64,000 nt of DNA, taken from Tenebrio molitor (lineage: Eukaryota; Arthropoda; Insecta; Coleoptera; Tenebrionidae). This document shows, one piece after another, positions 31,732-43,041 of the stretch. Under the pieces are notes generated by a model that made no database searches, was not told where the DNA came from, and worked only from the letters and a program-made list of their open reading frames with translations. The number at the start of each line of letters is the position of its first letter. Positions within the stretch are counted from its first letter, which is position 1. The stretch covers positions 12,710,001 to 12,774,000 of the forward strand of contig NC_091046.1 in the NCBI RefSeq assembly GCF_963966145.1. Reading direction: 5' to 3'. A program made the position numbers and the translations under genes.

Positions 31732-32833
31732 AAATTAGATTCATTACCCGGAAAACACGCTCGGAATGTTTTGCTACGTTATTGTAGGTTGGGGTACATT
31801 TTAAATTAGGTTTAACCAGGAACAAATGTGTACATAAGACAGGTGTAATGTGTTGCGTTGTACGGCACGCTTTGTATTTTTATACTTAATTTTTATATTC
31901 ACTCTTATTTATTTTTATTTATTATTGTTCTGCTGCTTGATAACTAATTTGTCAGCAGACAAAATATACTTTTTTCTACAACCACTACAGAAAGTTGAGT
32001 TTTCTATAATCAGCTGAATACCGAAATGTAGCATTTACGGTGAAGTGTATAGCAAGTACGAGTATTTTCGGCACTAGTGTGGAATAACAAATATAAAACC
32101 ATTCAATTTCAATCATTTTAAGCGACTATGATTATTAAACGTAGAAATGAAAATATTTGACGTAGCATTTATTGTTTTACGATTTTGGAAACACAAAATA
32201 AGACAATTAGTTAGCCATGATATGATGGTTTGTTTTCAATGATAAGTCTAATTAGGTATTTATTAGCTTTTAAATGAATGGTTGTAGAAAAATGTTGTAG
32301 GTACGTAATACATATGGAAGGTCCGTAAAGCTCGTGCTGAAATATGCCTATTTGTTCAGTAAAGTATCACTTTCCATACTAGCTACGTAAATAACTATTT
32401 TAACCAGTATTTGCAGGTTACTGTTGTATTGTTGTATGTATAGGATGTGAATAAATGAATTTATATAGAATTATATTAAGTTACACAAGCAGAAATAGAG
32501 AGACAATATCGTCACTTTGATACCTTAATAGGTAGGTACATAATTATAAAATGAAGTTTTAGGAAATTACCTTTAAGGTATTTATCACCGTTAAAAGTAT
32601 TCTTTATGTCAAAGGTAAATATTTTAAAACGTTTGTTTTTGTATAAAATATTTCTTTAGTTTTTTAATTAATACGAACGAATAGTTAAATTACGAACATA
32701 TGCCAACCAAAGTTCTATCTTAAAAAATTGCTGGAGATACCTAATTGTTATTAATAAGTGAAAGGACACTTATCACAAATAAGTAAAAATCTACATTTTG
32801 GAATTACCTAGTTGTAGCATTAAGGTGACGATA
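31732..32833. other. 3' flank of the cuticle gene, intergenic
   Basis: AT-rich, no ORF of interest. An AATAAA at about 32450 could serve as a distal polyadenylation signal. Confidence 0.3.
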
Positions 32834-33134
32834 TACCGCGATATCAAAAATTATCTTGGTCTAAAGTGGTCGAAGCATTTGTGTCAATCTTTTTTTGAAT
32901 GTCAAAATCTGTCAAACAGTTTTGTTTTTTATTTTTTTCCAAACTATGAAATAATGCCAAAGGATTTTTATGCGTGGCTTACAAATTGTGTTCCACGAAA
33001 CTGGCTCTGTCACTCATAAAAAAGCTGCTGGTAGGCCTAGCGTTCGTGCCGAAGAAATCGTCACACGAAACAAGTTGGAGTTTTCCACTCCATGACGACC
33101 ACCTTTGACCAAGATAATTTTTGATATCCCGGTA
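32834..33134. mobile_element. TIR element, TACCGCGATATCAAAAATTA ends
   Basis: TACCGCGATATCAAAAATTA, then TCTTGGTC, is inverted at 33097-33134 and ends TTTTTGATATCCCGGTA. 301 bp. Frames across it encode the inverted repeat only. Confidence 0.75.
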
Positions 33135-34332
33135 CAAAGAATTGAAACTAATTTGGTAATTTAGTTGCTTTAAACTCTTGGAAAAAAAGGTTGTAGTATA
33201 CACTGTAGTACGCGTGACTAACCAATGCAACTAATGATGTGTAGAAAATTCGAGTGAAAATGGTTAAATCATATAGAAATTTGACACTAATTAGTGAAAT
33301 CACATAATTGGAACATCATTTAATCATTCACATACGTTTTAGTTTTTTGTCCCCACTGAATCGCATTTTGACGTATATATTGATTGCATTATTACAGCAG
33401 ATTTAATTGAATGTTTGATGGAAGGTAAATTTCATTGCCCTTCAGTACTAAGCTACATTTCCAAAGTAAGTTTCTGTCAACATAAAATTAAAGGAACGTT
33501 TATAAACTGTTTTATTTTAATGATTCTTGTAAGCTAGCAACTCACTTAAGGTGAGGTGCTTGGAGATTTTAATACGTGTACAATAGTAAATAAATTCTAA
33601 CGTACTCCATGTGATTTTTATTTTTTACCTACCTGTTTTGAAGTTTTTTGTTGTAACAGTTATTTTCATTTAAAAACAGAGGACCGAAAGAGAAAGCTTA
33701 CAAGTTTATTTGTTTAAGAGTGTAAACTGTTCTTCGGCCTAAGGTACATACAACGCACAACTGAATTAAAATGCCCTGTAGGAATTCTTGGAAAAGTTTT
33801 TTTTAATAATACATACGGAGAAAAGCTTGTTGGTAGAAAATTATTAGGTGGCACGTGGTAGCAAGAAAGCACTGATTACAGTAGTGTTCCTGTGTCAATA
33901 AATAAATTGGACACATGAAAATCAAAAATTCAGTCGATATTCAGGTAATAGAGGTAATTCCCGAAGAAATATTATCAGTAGCATACGAAGCTGTATGTGG
34001 TTTGCTTCCCCATAAGTCGCGAGGTCGCTACGAATTGAATATGACTTGTTGGAACCGTGGATGAGAGAATAGCAAGTGGGAAAATGTGTTGTTAGTATAT
34101 TTTAGGCAATAGGTATGTTATTAATAGCTCTTTGTAATGAGAAGAATAGTGCTGTTCTTGTTTTTTGTTCATTGTGGTCCCAATGATCAACAATAAGATG
34201 TTGATTTTAGTTTCTAGTTTATACCATAAGCTCATTTTAGATTTGAAAAATATGTGTTGGTCACGAGCCAAAGAAAACTATGGTGTTCTCTAAAATGCTG
34301 CTGATGATATGTATTAAATGATTAATGCATCG
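33135..34332. other. Intergenic AT-rich region
   Basis: No gene recognised. At about 33980-34060 a short stretch translated in the + direction reads somewhat like the Crypton N-terminal region (AYEAVCGLLPHKSRGRYEL), so it may be a remnant of another copy of the 35.3-kb gene. Confidence 0.35.
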
Positions 34333-34440
34333 CTAAATTTGCATTATGTTGGTTCCCTGCATCTCATGTAATCACATAGCCAAAAAATAAAAGTATTTGA
34401 CCTTGAAATATCTAATCCATCCTGAATTTACTTTAATTAC
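34333..34440 (+). repeat. Dispersed repeat family D, copy 2
   Basis: It contains CACATAGCCAAAAAATAAAA and ends CCTGAATTTACTTTA, in the same orientation as the other copies. 5' part shortened. Confidence 0.7.
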
Positions 34441-35104
34441 ATTGTTATATTTTTTAAATATGGTTGAAATACTCGTATTTATATTAATTTGAAATATTTG
34501 GAGACTGTCGGTAGATGATATGGTACACGTAGGAGACAGAGGCTCCGTTACAACTATATTAAAACAAAAACAAACAAAAACGATTGTTCACCATCGTTAG
34601 TGATGTGTGCCTACAGAATGAGGTCTACAGAAAATAGGTAATTAATCGTTTTTTTTTCCACAGTACAAGAATAATAAGTACACTGTTCAACCAACCTGTT
34701 GAAAAAACACTTTCAGAAGGATTTCTAACGGAATTGACAAATATTTTCAACTTCCTTGTGCAGAGAGGTATACAGAGCACACTTTTTGAAGGACAGGGTT
34801 GATATTATCTGCGTGAAAGAACACTGGAGGTAAAAGAGCTTTTAGATGCTGAAGAGTATTTAGAAGATTCCATTGGTTGGGAAGATAAGATTTCGATATA
34901 GATTTCTGATCCGAAAGAGGAACCCGATAGATCGTTCGCAACTGCATCATCACCTGGAGTGGAAACTTTATCAGTTAAATTGCGAAATGACAAAAGCTTC
35001 AAAAAATAATTTTTAGTGAAATTTCGTTCCACACCGTTTCTCATTGTATTTTTAATTTCAACATATAAATGTACTGATCTAGTTAAATAATAGTTATTTA
35101 AGAT
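34441..35104. other. Intergenic region
   Basis: No recognised gene. Two overlapping minus-strand frames near 34750-35040 share no known motif. AT-rich, with a run of AAAACAAAAACAAAC-like sequence at 34560. Confidence 0.3.
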
Positions 35105-35220
35105 ATAAGTGTAAAAAGTTATCCTTTATTGCACGAACGGGTTTAAAATACGACCGAGGTACGAGGGAGTATTTTAAAGAATGTGAGTGCAACAAAGGAA
35201 CTTTTTACACGTATGTCTTA
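35105..35220. mobile_element. Palindromic hairpin element beside the Crypton gene
   Basis: TAAGTGTAAAAAGTTATCCT, then TTATTGCAC, is inverted at 35187-35220. An inner TTTAAAATAC/GTATTTTAAA pair surrounds a CGAGGTACGAGG tip. Confidence 0.65.
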
Positions 35221-35294
35221 CAACATTTTATCTACGATCATAACCTTTTACTTTTAGTAATTATTTTATTTGTGATTTTTTAAATTGTGACAAT

Positions 35295-36454
35295 GTGACA
35301 ACTACATCAGCGTGCGTTGATCGCCACGTGCTACCTGCGTTGTTTAGCACCCAGTTTGTAAACAAAGTGTACGAATTTAAGACGCCATTTGTAAAGTGGA
35401 AACAAATTTTTGAAAAAATGTGTGAAAACAATGAAGAAAATATTCCCCCGGAAGTATTTGAAGCTGCACGTAAAGCTACTTTAAATTTACTACCCCAAAA
35501 GTCTCGCCAACAGTACGAACTGGTGTTCAAGAAGGAACAAGGTCGAAATGAATGTAACGGAAAATGTGTGTCTAGCTTATTTTGCTGACAGGGCTAAACA
35601 TGTAAAACCATCAAGTCTTTGGTCGGAATACTCTATGGTAAAGTCTTCGCTGCTGATAAAAAAAAACATCGACCTTAAACATTTTTTTAAATTAACTGCG
35701 TTTATGAAACGGCAATCGGCAGGCTATCAATGTAAGAAGTCTAAAGTATTCAGCAAGGACCAAATTTACAAATTTATTAATGAAGCACCAGACGAAACAT
35801 ACTTGATGATGAAGGTAAATAACTTCATTGTAATTATTTTCAATTAATTATAATATTCTAAAACTGCAGGTCGTGTCTATTTTTGGAATTGCAGGCGCGT
35901 GTAGAAGGGAAGAGTTTCTCAAGATTAGCACTAAAGATATAGAAGACACTGGTTCTATCTTAGTAGTGAAAATACCTGACACAAAAACCAATAAACCCCG
36001 AACTTTTGTCATTGATGGAAGAGATCATGACATCAAAAATATGGTTGAAATTTATAGAAGATATGTCTCCCTTAGACCTTCACATACAAAACATGAGCGA
36101 TTATTTGTTTTTTAACCAGTCGGTATTAATACCTTTGGAAAAATACCTAGTGACATTGCTAAATATCTTGGCTTGACAAATCCACATGAGTATAGTGGTC
36201 ACACTTTTAGAAGGTAATTATTATAAACTCGTATATTATACACTCATATATTATTTACTATTATCATTAGATCCTCTGCCACCATCCTTGTCGATGCTGG
36301 AGGAGACATATTATCTCTAAAGAGGCATGGAGGATGGAAGAGTACGACCGTGGCAGAGTCGTATGTGGAGGAATCCATAGCAAATAAGATTTCCATTTCC
36401 AATAAAATTTTGGGGATAGGACAAACCAAACTCTTTACCGAAGATTATTGTTAA
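35295..36454 (+). pseudogene. CryptonI-like tyrosine recombinase, three exons, decayed
   Basis: Exons are at 35295-35814, 35870-36213 and 36271-36454. Introns of 55 and 57 bp have good splice sites (AAG|GTAAAT...CTGCAG; GAAG|GTAATT...CATTAG) and the exon phases agree. The first exon resembles a core-binding domain (ARKATLNLLPQKSRQQYELV, later PSSLWSEYSMVKSSL). The catalytic domain shows Arg in GACRREEF, His-x-x-Arg in SGHTFRR, GGWKS, and the likely nucleophile Tyr in AESYVEES, the residue set of tyrosine recombinases. It differs from a working gene by a frameshift near 35540 and an in-frame TAA at 36113-36115, and no ATG starts the first exon. Known relatives are CryptonI transposons of insects and genes derived from them. 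Whether this copy was a transposon or a domesticated gene is open. Confidence 0.8.
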
Positions 36455-37302
36455 AAATTGCACCAACTGTAAAATGGATGTACATATAGGGAAGAATTAA
36501 TTCTTTTAATAGTAAATATGAATCTATGTTTTGTTAATACCAACACTCTGTATATTAAATCACTGATCTCTAGAGGTCAGTGATATAAAATAAATATAAA
36601 AATCGTTATTACAGATTTCTTCTTTTTTGATACAATCGTGCACTAAAAATTTTATAACACTATTTTCTTGTTTGACATAATCGTGGACTAAAAGTTTTAT
36701 GGCACGATTCCGTCAATTCACTAAACGTCAACTTTGGCAACGATTTTTAGTGCAAAAAGTGCCTACTTTTTACATGATCGTAGATAAAGATCGTTAATTA
36801 TCATTACCGTCCGTTTTCCTTTTTACACTCCGCTGGGCTGTTTTTTAGTTTTACAGTCCGCCGGGCGTAAAGTTGAATTCTCTGCCATACTAGCTAAGAT
36901 GTAAACAAACATTTTTGGTACAGTTGTGCGTACTTTTCTTCGATTTATTGATCGCAATACATATCTAAACTTCGTCCAGCGAGAGATTGGGAGATTTTAA
37001 ATTTTATTAAATTAACCCAACACTACAAAATGTACTAGAATACATTAATTAGAGCATAATTTCAGGGCAAAAATGTTACTGCTTGAAGGATACTAGGTAC
37101 TACTTTCTCTACGTAGAATTTAGTGATTTTTATGTCAACCAATCTCTCGTTGGACAAACTATACATACTTAATATTGTCCGATTAAAAATTTCTCAGTTA
37201 GAGGAATATGTTTCTTTGACAACAGCAAATTTAAACTACGTTAAACTTCAGTTACACAATAAAAATCACTAAGCAAAATTTCATAAGAAAAGAAACTTGT
37301 AT
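36455..37302. other. 3' flank of the Crypton gene
   Basis: Holds a near-perfect short palindrome at about 36562-36587 (TCACTGATCTCTAGAGGTCA) and repeated TAAAARTTTTATRRCAC / ATCGTGGACTAAA words at 36640-36720. These may be remnants of a palindromic element or the Crypton's own flank. No gene. Confidence 0.35.
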
Positions 37303-37444
37303 GCACCGTTCACGTTGGATTCAGCATTGCTTAATTCGCATTATGTTAGTTTCCTGCATGTGGCTATTTACAAGACATAATCACATAGCCAAAAAATAAA
37401 ATTATTTGACCTTGAAATACTCAATCCATCCTGAATTTACTTTA
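37303..37444 (+). repeat. Dispersed repeat family D, copy 3
   Basis: It starts CACCGTTCACGTTGGATTCA like copy 1, includes GACATAATCACATAGCCAAA, and ends CTGAATTTACTTTA. It is the fullest copy and defines the 5' end of the family. Confidence 0.75.
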
Positions 37445-37913
37445 CCTTAATGTAATACTTAATTTCTTTGCCTTGATATTGAGTCTGGAGCCAGCACTCA
37501 GAGAATTTAACACAGCTGCTACCGATTTGTTTGTGGTGTAAAAAAGGACCGTGTTTCTAGTACGATTTACGAACTACAGTGGTCGGAATGAACTTTATTT
37601 AAATGCGTATACATTTTAGAATAAGTTATTTATTCTTATTTCCGTTTTCATTAATGTCATTGTTAAAACTTCCTTCTGCAAGCTTAGACTGAATTAGACA
37701 TAACTCATTGAATAAAATTTTAACCTAGTATTAAACTTTTTAGAGGTGCAATATTTAAAATACCCCATTTTCCCGATCAATAACTACATAATATCACTTA
37801 GGTACATGACGCTAAAAATGAAAATATTTATAATTCTCATACTGTTTATTATGGCACATAGTGTGCCAAATGATGGTATTTATTTTCATTCTTATTATTA
37901 TATTACAGCGTGA

Positions 37914-38369
37914 TCAATAATGACTGAGGGGGTCATTCACGACATTCATGACAACTGATATTGTTGAAACATTGTATTTGCCGCTTCGTTAACCATTTGC
38001 AAATTATCTCTGAGTTTTATGAATGACCCCCTGAGTCTGTTGGCAATGAAAGTATTGTAAAATATTGGTGTTTCTTGTCTCGTAAATCGTAATTGGCACT
38101 GAACGATTTAACTTGACACATTAAAAAAAAATAGGTTATGTAGGTTTTGTAATAAGGAAGACAGTTGACACTCGGTGGGAGGCAAGATTCAATAAATGTT
38201 GAAAATGTAAAAACCATTTTAAGAAATAAGGTATTACAAAAATGAACCTTTGATGGTAAATTTCAAATTTGCCTGTCAACACTATCAAAGCTGACAACCG
38301 GAAATGCTACCAAAATCATTAAAATTTTCATTGTTACCAACAGATTCAGTCATTCTTGCTCACGTCGTA
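37914..38369. mobile_element. TACAGCGTGATCA-family MITE carrying a nested insertion
   Basis: The ends match 8723-8968. It is longer because of the 102-bp insertion at 37929-38030 and extra interior sequence. No coding. Confidence 0.75.
37929..38030. mobile_element. 102-bp MITE, GGGGTCATTCA ends, 5-bp duplication
   Basis: GGGGTCATTCACGACATTCA is inverted on the right (TTTTATGAATGACCCC). CTGAG flanks both sides (37924-37928 and 38031-38035). The uninterrupted relative at 8741 has a single GACTGAGTCTGTTGG, which proves the boundaries. Confidence 0.85.
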
Positions 38370-41300
38370 TTATACAGCCTGATTCACATAACTTTCCAAC
38401 CCTAACGAAATTTAAATGCAACCAGTAATACGTTATTCATTGGTAACTTGTTTGTTTACTCTAATAAAAAATCCCACTATTTTTGAGTTACTTTAAAATT
38501 AAGGTTTTTAAACTATCATCATACTGGAAATCACAAATCACTCATTTTAGGACATTATAAACTAGAATTTTCAAACAATTTAGCGAAACATACCATACCA
38601 TTCTGCATTAACTGATTTCGCAAACTAACAGTTCCAATGCATCTGGATTCTTTTCACTACACTTCTAAATTGATTAATTTTTACTGGATTGGAATCTGCG
38701 AGAAACAATCTCTGAACCAGTTACTCTTTACTTGTTATCACTACTTTAGACGAGTTTTTTTTTTGGGGTATTGCTGTTTTTTCTTCTATCTGTCAGATCA
38801 TGGGGCATCCAGCGAAAGCAAATGTCCCTGACGATCATGACATCTTTATACAGTTTCTACCGAATGACTCTTCTATCATTCTTCCAAGAGCGGCTACATT
38901 TTCTTCAACGCAAATTTACACATAAATATTTAAAAAATTATTTGCAATTTTGTTGAGAGTTTTGTTGTTAGATATTAATTATGTGTACCTTCATAGTTGA
39001 GTGAAAGTGACAATGACAACATGTTGGAAAATTTGTGTACGATTTATCTCCAGAATTTGTTAACGAAGACCTCGTCAATATTTTGTTCGGTGAAAGTCTT
39101 TCAGGTTTATGTCGTGATGAATTATCATCACGAAGACGTTTCGATGAATTCGTTCCTGTTAAAAGAGTATTCGTGTCTCGCTTACTCGTTTGAGGCTCAA
39201 CAGTTTGTATAGCAAGTCTGCTACACCTCCAGCACATACAAATTTGAATTAATGAATAAATTCATTATCATTAATTTACCCTTATTTTATAACAGTATGA
39301 AATTTGTATGGAAAGCGGATAAACAACTCGTTTCTTTATGGTATAAAATTAATCCTTTCATTCACGTCACTAATCAGATTCATTTTTGTTGTTTTCCAGA
39401 TGGAGACTTTACTTGCCAACAATACAAAATTAATGCAAGATAAATAAATGAACTTTTAAAGAATTACTATTTAATCGCATCAACTTAGAGACCACAATTG
39501 CATTTCATTTGAGATTTTCCCTGATTAATTCAAAACTCTACAAACAAAAGTTTGCAAAGCCCATTTCACGAATCCCGGCCATTTCTAAAGATGTAATTTA
39601 CCATGAAATAGAGACGGGGTTTATTTCATTTTTTACTGTCTATTTCTTACGAAGAAATGGTAATAAAATAACGCTCATATTTTTATGAAATTGCCGTGTT
39701 CCGCCAGGTATGTTTTGCAATCTGTGTGCAATCTCCTCGAAAGACAAATTACCTTATTATACCAGGATTTTCCACACCGAAACACTGAACTGATTAATTA
39801 AAGTTGTTATCTAGACACACATATCGGTACTAATAAATGGAAACGATGGATTAATTTCGATAGATTGTAAAGTAAGGCTTATTGGAACGGGCCCTGATAA
39901 AAGCTCCTCTCTGGATTAGAGCAATATGAAATTCTGCACCCGCCAGTATCACAAAGAGCAGTAATTGAAATCGTTTGCAAAAAAGCCGAACTGTGAATGG
40001 CTAATTTGATTAGCTTCAATACGGCGTTAGTTTACATTCGGGACTACATCAAACAAAAAATAATTCGATAAGAAACTTATAATTTAGGATTCTGACCTTA
40101 GGAAGCGGACAGGGAGAGGAAACGACCGAGCCATCCCCAGCAGAATTACTTGAAGTGTTTGTTGAACTAAAATCAATATTTAATTTATAATATAAATACT
40201 TTATTACACGAAATATAAATAAAACAGAGTAAAACGGTGTTTCCGGTTTACTTGCGAGAAAAATATTTATTTATCAATAGGTCCCAATTACAAAAACAAA
40301 CGTCAACTTCAAACAAAAGTGTCAATAAAACTAGGAGGAAGCTCAGCTGTCGGCAACTAATAAAACATCCCCTGCAGTACTCTTTGAAATCTAAACTGCG
40401 TCATCAGTGCTTCTTTGATTCCTTTCTGAAAATTCAACTTTTTTATTTCGTATCGGATACTGTTTCATTAAAAAGGAAGAAATCAGTTCAGGACGGGGCG
40501 CTATTGTTCGTTTTGAGGAGATAATTTCGGAACGATCCTGCGCATTGGGTGAGCTTTCCAGGAAAGCTGGTGACATGCAGTTTCCGTAAGGATCGCAGCC
40601 GGCATACAGATGCGTCGCAGTTAGGGAGTTATGTCGATGTTTCATGATTATCCATGAATGTCACACTTTCGCGCATATGAAGTAAATGCAAATAAGTTGA
40701 CAGCAAACTCTAATATATTCAGTGCTAATTCCTCACAGCAAACTCAACAACTCAAAACTTTCCAGTCTTAGAAAAAACTGTTTAATTCAGAGTGGCGCTG
40801 GTAAACAGTTCCCGACAGGTAATCATTATTTTCTGTAGCCTTACGACGCACTTTCTTCACTTCGTGTCCGACTTGCAAAAGCTCAAAAATATTACATTTC
40901 TTGGGATCAAAGTTTCAATCAAGGTACGTGCAGCAATTGCAGCTTATCGCAAGTTCACCTGAAACAATGTACAATTTCTTTGTAAGCGCAAAGCTTAAAG
41001 AATAGTTTTGAAGTTTTGAACAAAGCTCTGCTGGGAGAACACGGCTATTGCGTTTTGTTTCCACGCTGAAGACTGCTCCGACTGTTGGGGTGTTGCCTGC
41101 CTAGATGCTAGATGGCGACTACTGTCGCCTCCACTTGAGTTTGATGATCTTGGAGTAAAGTTGAATGAGACATAAGGTAGCTATTTATCATGCTGAAGTC
41201 GTAAAGCTTTTGATTGCCCGAGGTAATTTGTTTAGGCGGATAAAGCTATTATTAAGTACTGCGGCTAATGAAGGCAACGATGTATTTCGTCATAAAGGTA

Positions 41301-42591
41301 GCTCGTGCTTAAATTTTTAATATCTATCAAGGAAATTCGCTCATTCGAGACGCTCGTTCTTCTCCGCCAACATGAACGATCAGCAAAGCGTCCGAAATTA
41401 AAACAGTCGTACTTCTGAATTGTGCAAAAGCAATTTCAAACTTGAAAAATTTCGAGCATAAAACTAACAGAGCTGTGGTCGCTGGGGTGTGATTCCGCCG
41501 CGTTACTCCCACTAAAGTAGAAAATAGATTTAAAAAATGGCAAACATATACCGCGTCTGTGCTATTGTTTTTGTTTAAATTTACCTTCAATTTTTAAATG
41601 TCCCTCGATAACAACACATGCATTTTAATGGTACATTCGGAATTTCAATATAGGATATCTTGTCGTTCGGCGAAATGGAGTAAATGCAAATTTGCTGAAT
41701 TCGAGAGGGTCTACTAATATTTAATTAGTGAAAGTCGCCTGGGTCCTTTTCGTTCCCACAAGTACAACGAGTTTAACAAAAGTTGAGACTACTGCAAATC
41801 AAGTGAGTTGCCCCTTCAAATAAAACTTGGTAGTCTGTCGAGATTTGGAATTTATCTTACCTGTAAGGCAGATCTCTACTTAATTACCAAAAAGTATTGG
41901 TAATCACATTTAACATAATTATGTACTTGAAAATTTTCTCTTTACGAATAGCTTTTAAAAGTGTTGTACGATGTAGAAGAAATTATGTTGCAAAACTGGA
42001 GAGATTTAGCTTGCTCTATAACTTTTACCCCTTCTTTTGGGTTGACTGCTTGTCGATACTTCGCAAGTTCATAGTAGGTGTCCAGATAAATGCGCTCCAA
42101 CGCTGAGACTATATCAAAGATCAAAAGTCGGGATCTTAGGTTATTCTGTTTGAATGACGCATTCATCTTCGCACCGCAAAATTTTAGTTGCTTGCATTTT
42201 CTGCAAAAGTTTACAAAACATATTGGTAATGTTTCTCAATTTAAATTACATTATATGTAAATACCTATGTAAGTTGCAACAGATTGATAATAGAGGATGT
42301 AACAAACAAATAGATACCATTATAGTGACGTTATTTTTCATTTAAATTAGAAAAACCACAAAAAAATAAACGATTTTAAAAGGGCTGTAAACGTGAGCAG
42401 TAATTCACTTTTTCTACCGTGGACTCATTGATGAACGATGATTCATTTTCATTTTTAAAATAACAACGTATACTTGTTTAATAACTCTGATAGAGACTTT
42501 TTTTTATTCAGAGTAATGTATAAAAGTGTACTCTTTGACAAGAAAACGTTTGAGAAAAAAATATAAACTTGCCTTGATTTTGTTTTTGCTG
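38370..42591. other. Long gene-poor region, partly GC-balanced
   Basis: No gene could be supported. 39840-41250 has more even base composition than its surroundings and could hold regulatory sequence or unrecognised exons. Open frames there (minus 40391-40645, with CDPYGNCMSPAFLESS; minus near 40790-40905, with QVGHEVKKVRRKATENNDYL) lack convincing splice sites. No repeats of note. Confidence 0.3.
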
Positions 42592-42766
42592 TACAAGTTG
42601 ATTCAGAAGTAATAATGAGTCCGACAGAATTGAAAATGCAACCCACAATACATTTGGGACGTAAAGCCGGACATGGACACAGTATATCCAGCTTTACCTT
42701 CCAAATGTATTGTGGGTTGCATTTTCAATTCCGTCGGATTCATTATTACTCGTGAATCATCTTGTA
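42592..42766. mobile_element. CACAATACAT-family MITE, variant with TACAAGTTGATTCA end
   Basis: GAAAATGCAACCCACAATAC and its complement form the arms. The termini are TACAAGTTGATTCAGAAGTA and ATTACTCGTGAATCATCTTG-TA. The interior has AAAGCTGGA/TCCAGCTTTA-type pairs. 175 bp. The copy at 51530 is a truncated sister. Confidence 0.75.
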
Positions 42767-42828
42767 TAATTATCAAATATGTGAAGCTTTTCGAATTTTA
42801 CATTGCTATACTGGGTGCCCCAAAATTC

Positions 42829-42929
42829 GCGGAACAACTTAGCAGTACTTAATCATTAAAATATCAGGTAAAAATATTTAAAAAAATCAATCTTCTTTTT
42901 TGTAGAAGATATGGACCTATTTGTTACAC
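42829..42929. mobile_element. Solo transposon end, TACTGGGTGCCCCAAAATTC
   Basis: A TA-started terminal motif of the GTGYCCC type. No partner was found on the right. Confidence 0.3.
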
Positions 42930-43041
42930 TAAGGGCCAGTTTACAGAACAGAAATTAAGTTAATCGTAATCAAATGCGAGATACACTGAACACATTTAAT
43001 TCGAATTAAATATTTAATTCTCTTTCTATAAACTGGCCCTA
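42930..43041. mobile_element. MITE, TAAGGGCCAGTTTACAGAA ends, copy 1
   Basis: TAAGGGCCAGTTTACAGAAC is inverted at the right as TATAAACTGGCCCTA. 112 bp. The interior has AATTCGAATT. A partner copy is at 60802. Confidence 0.7.

Noticed and set aside
40391..40645. Minus-strand frame with CDPYGNC as a neuropeptide precursor
   Set aside because: It has no signal peptide or acceptor, and its dibasic sites do not release a recognisable peptide. Kept only as a hint in the regional finding.
41327..41590. 87-codon minus-strand frame
   Set aside because: Composition is chance-like, with no motif and no splice context.
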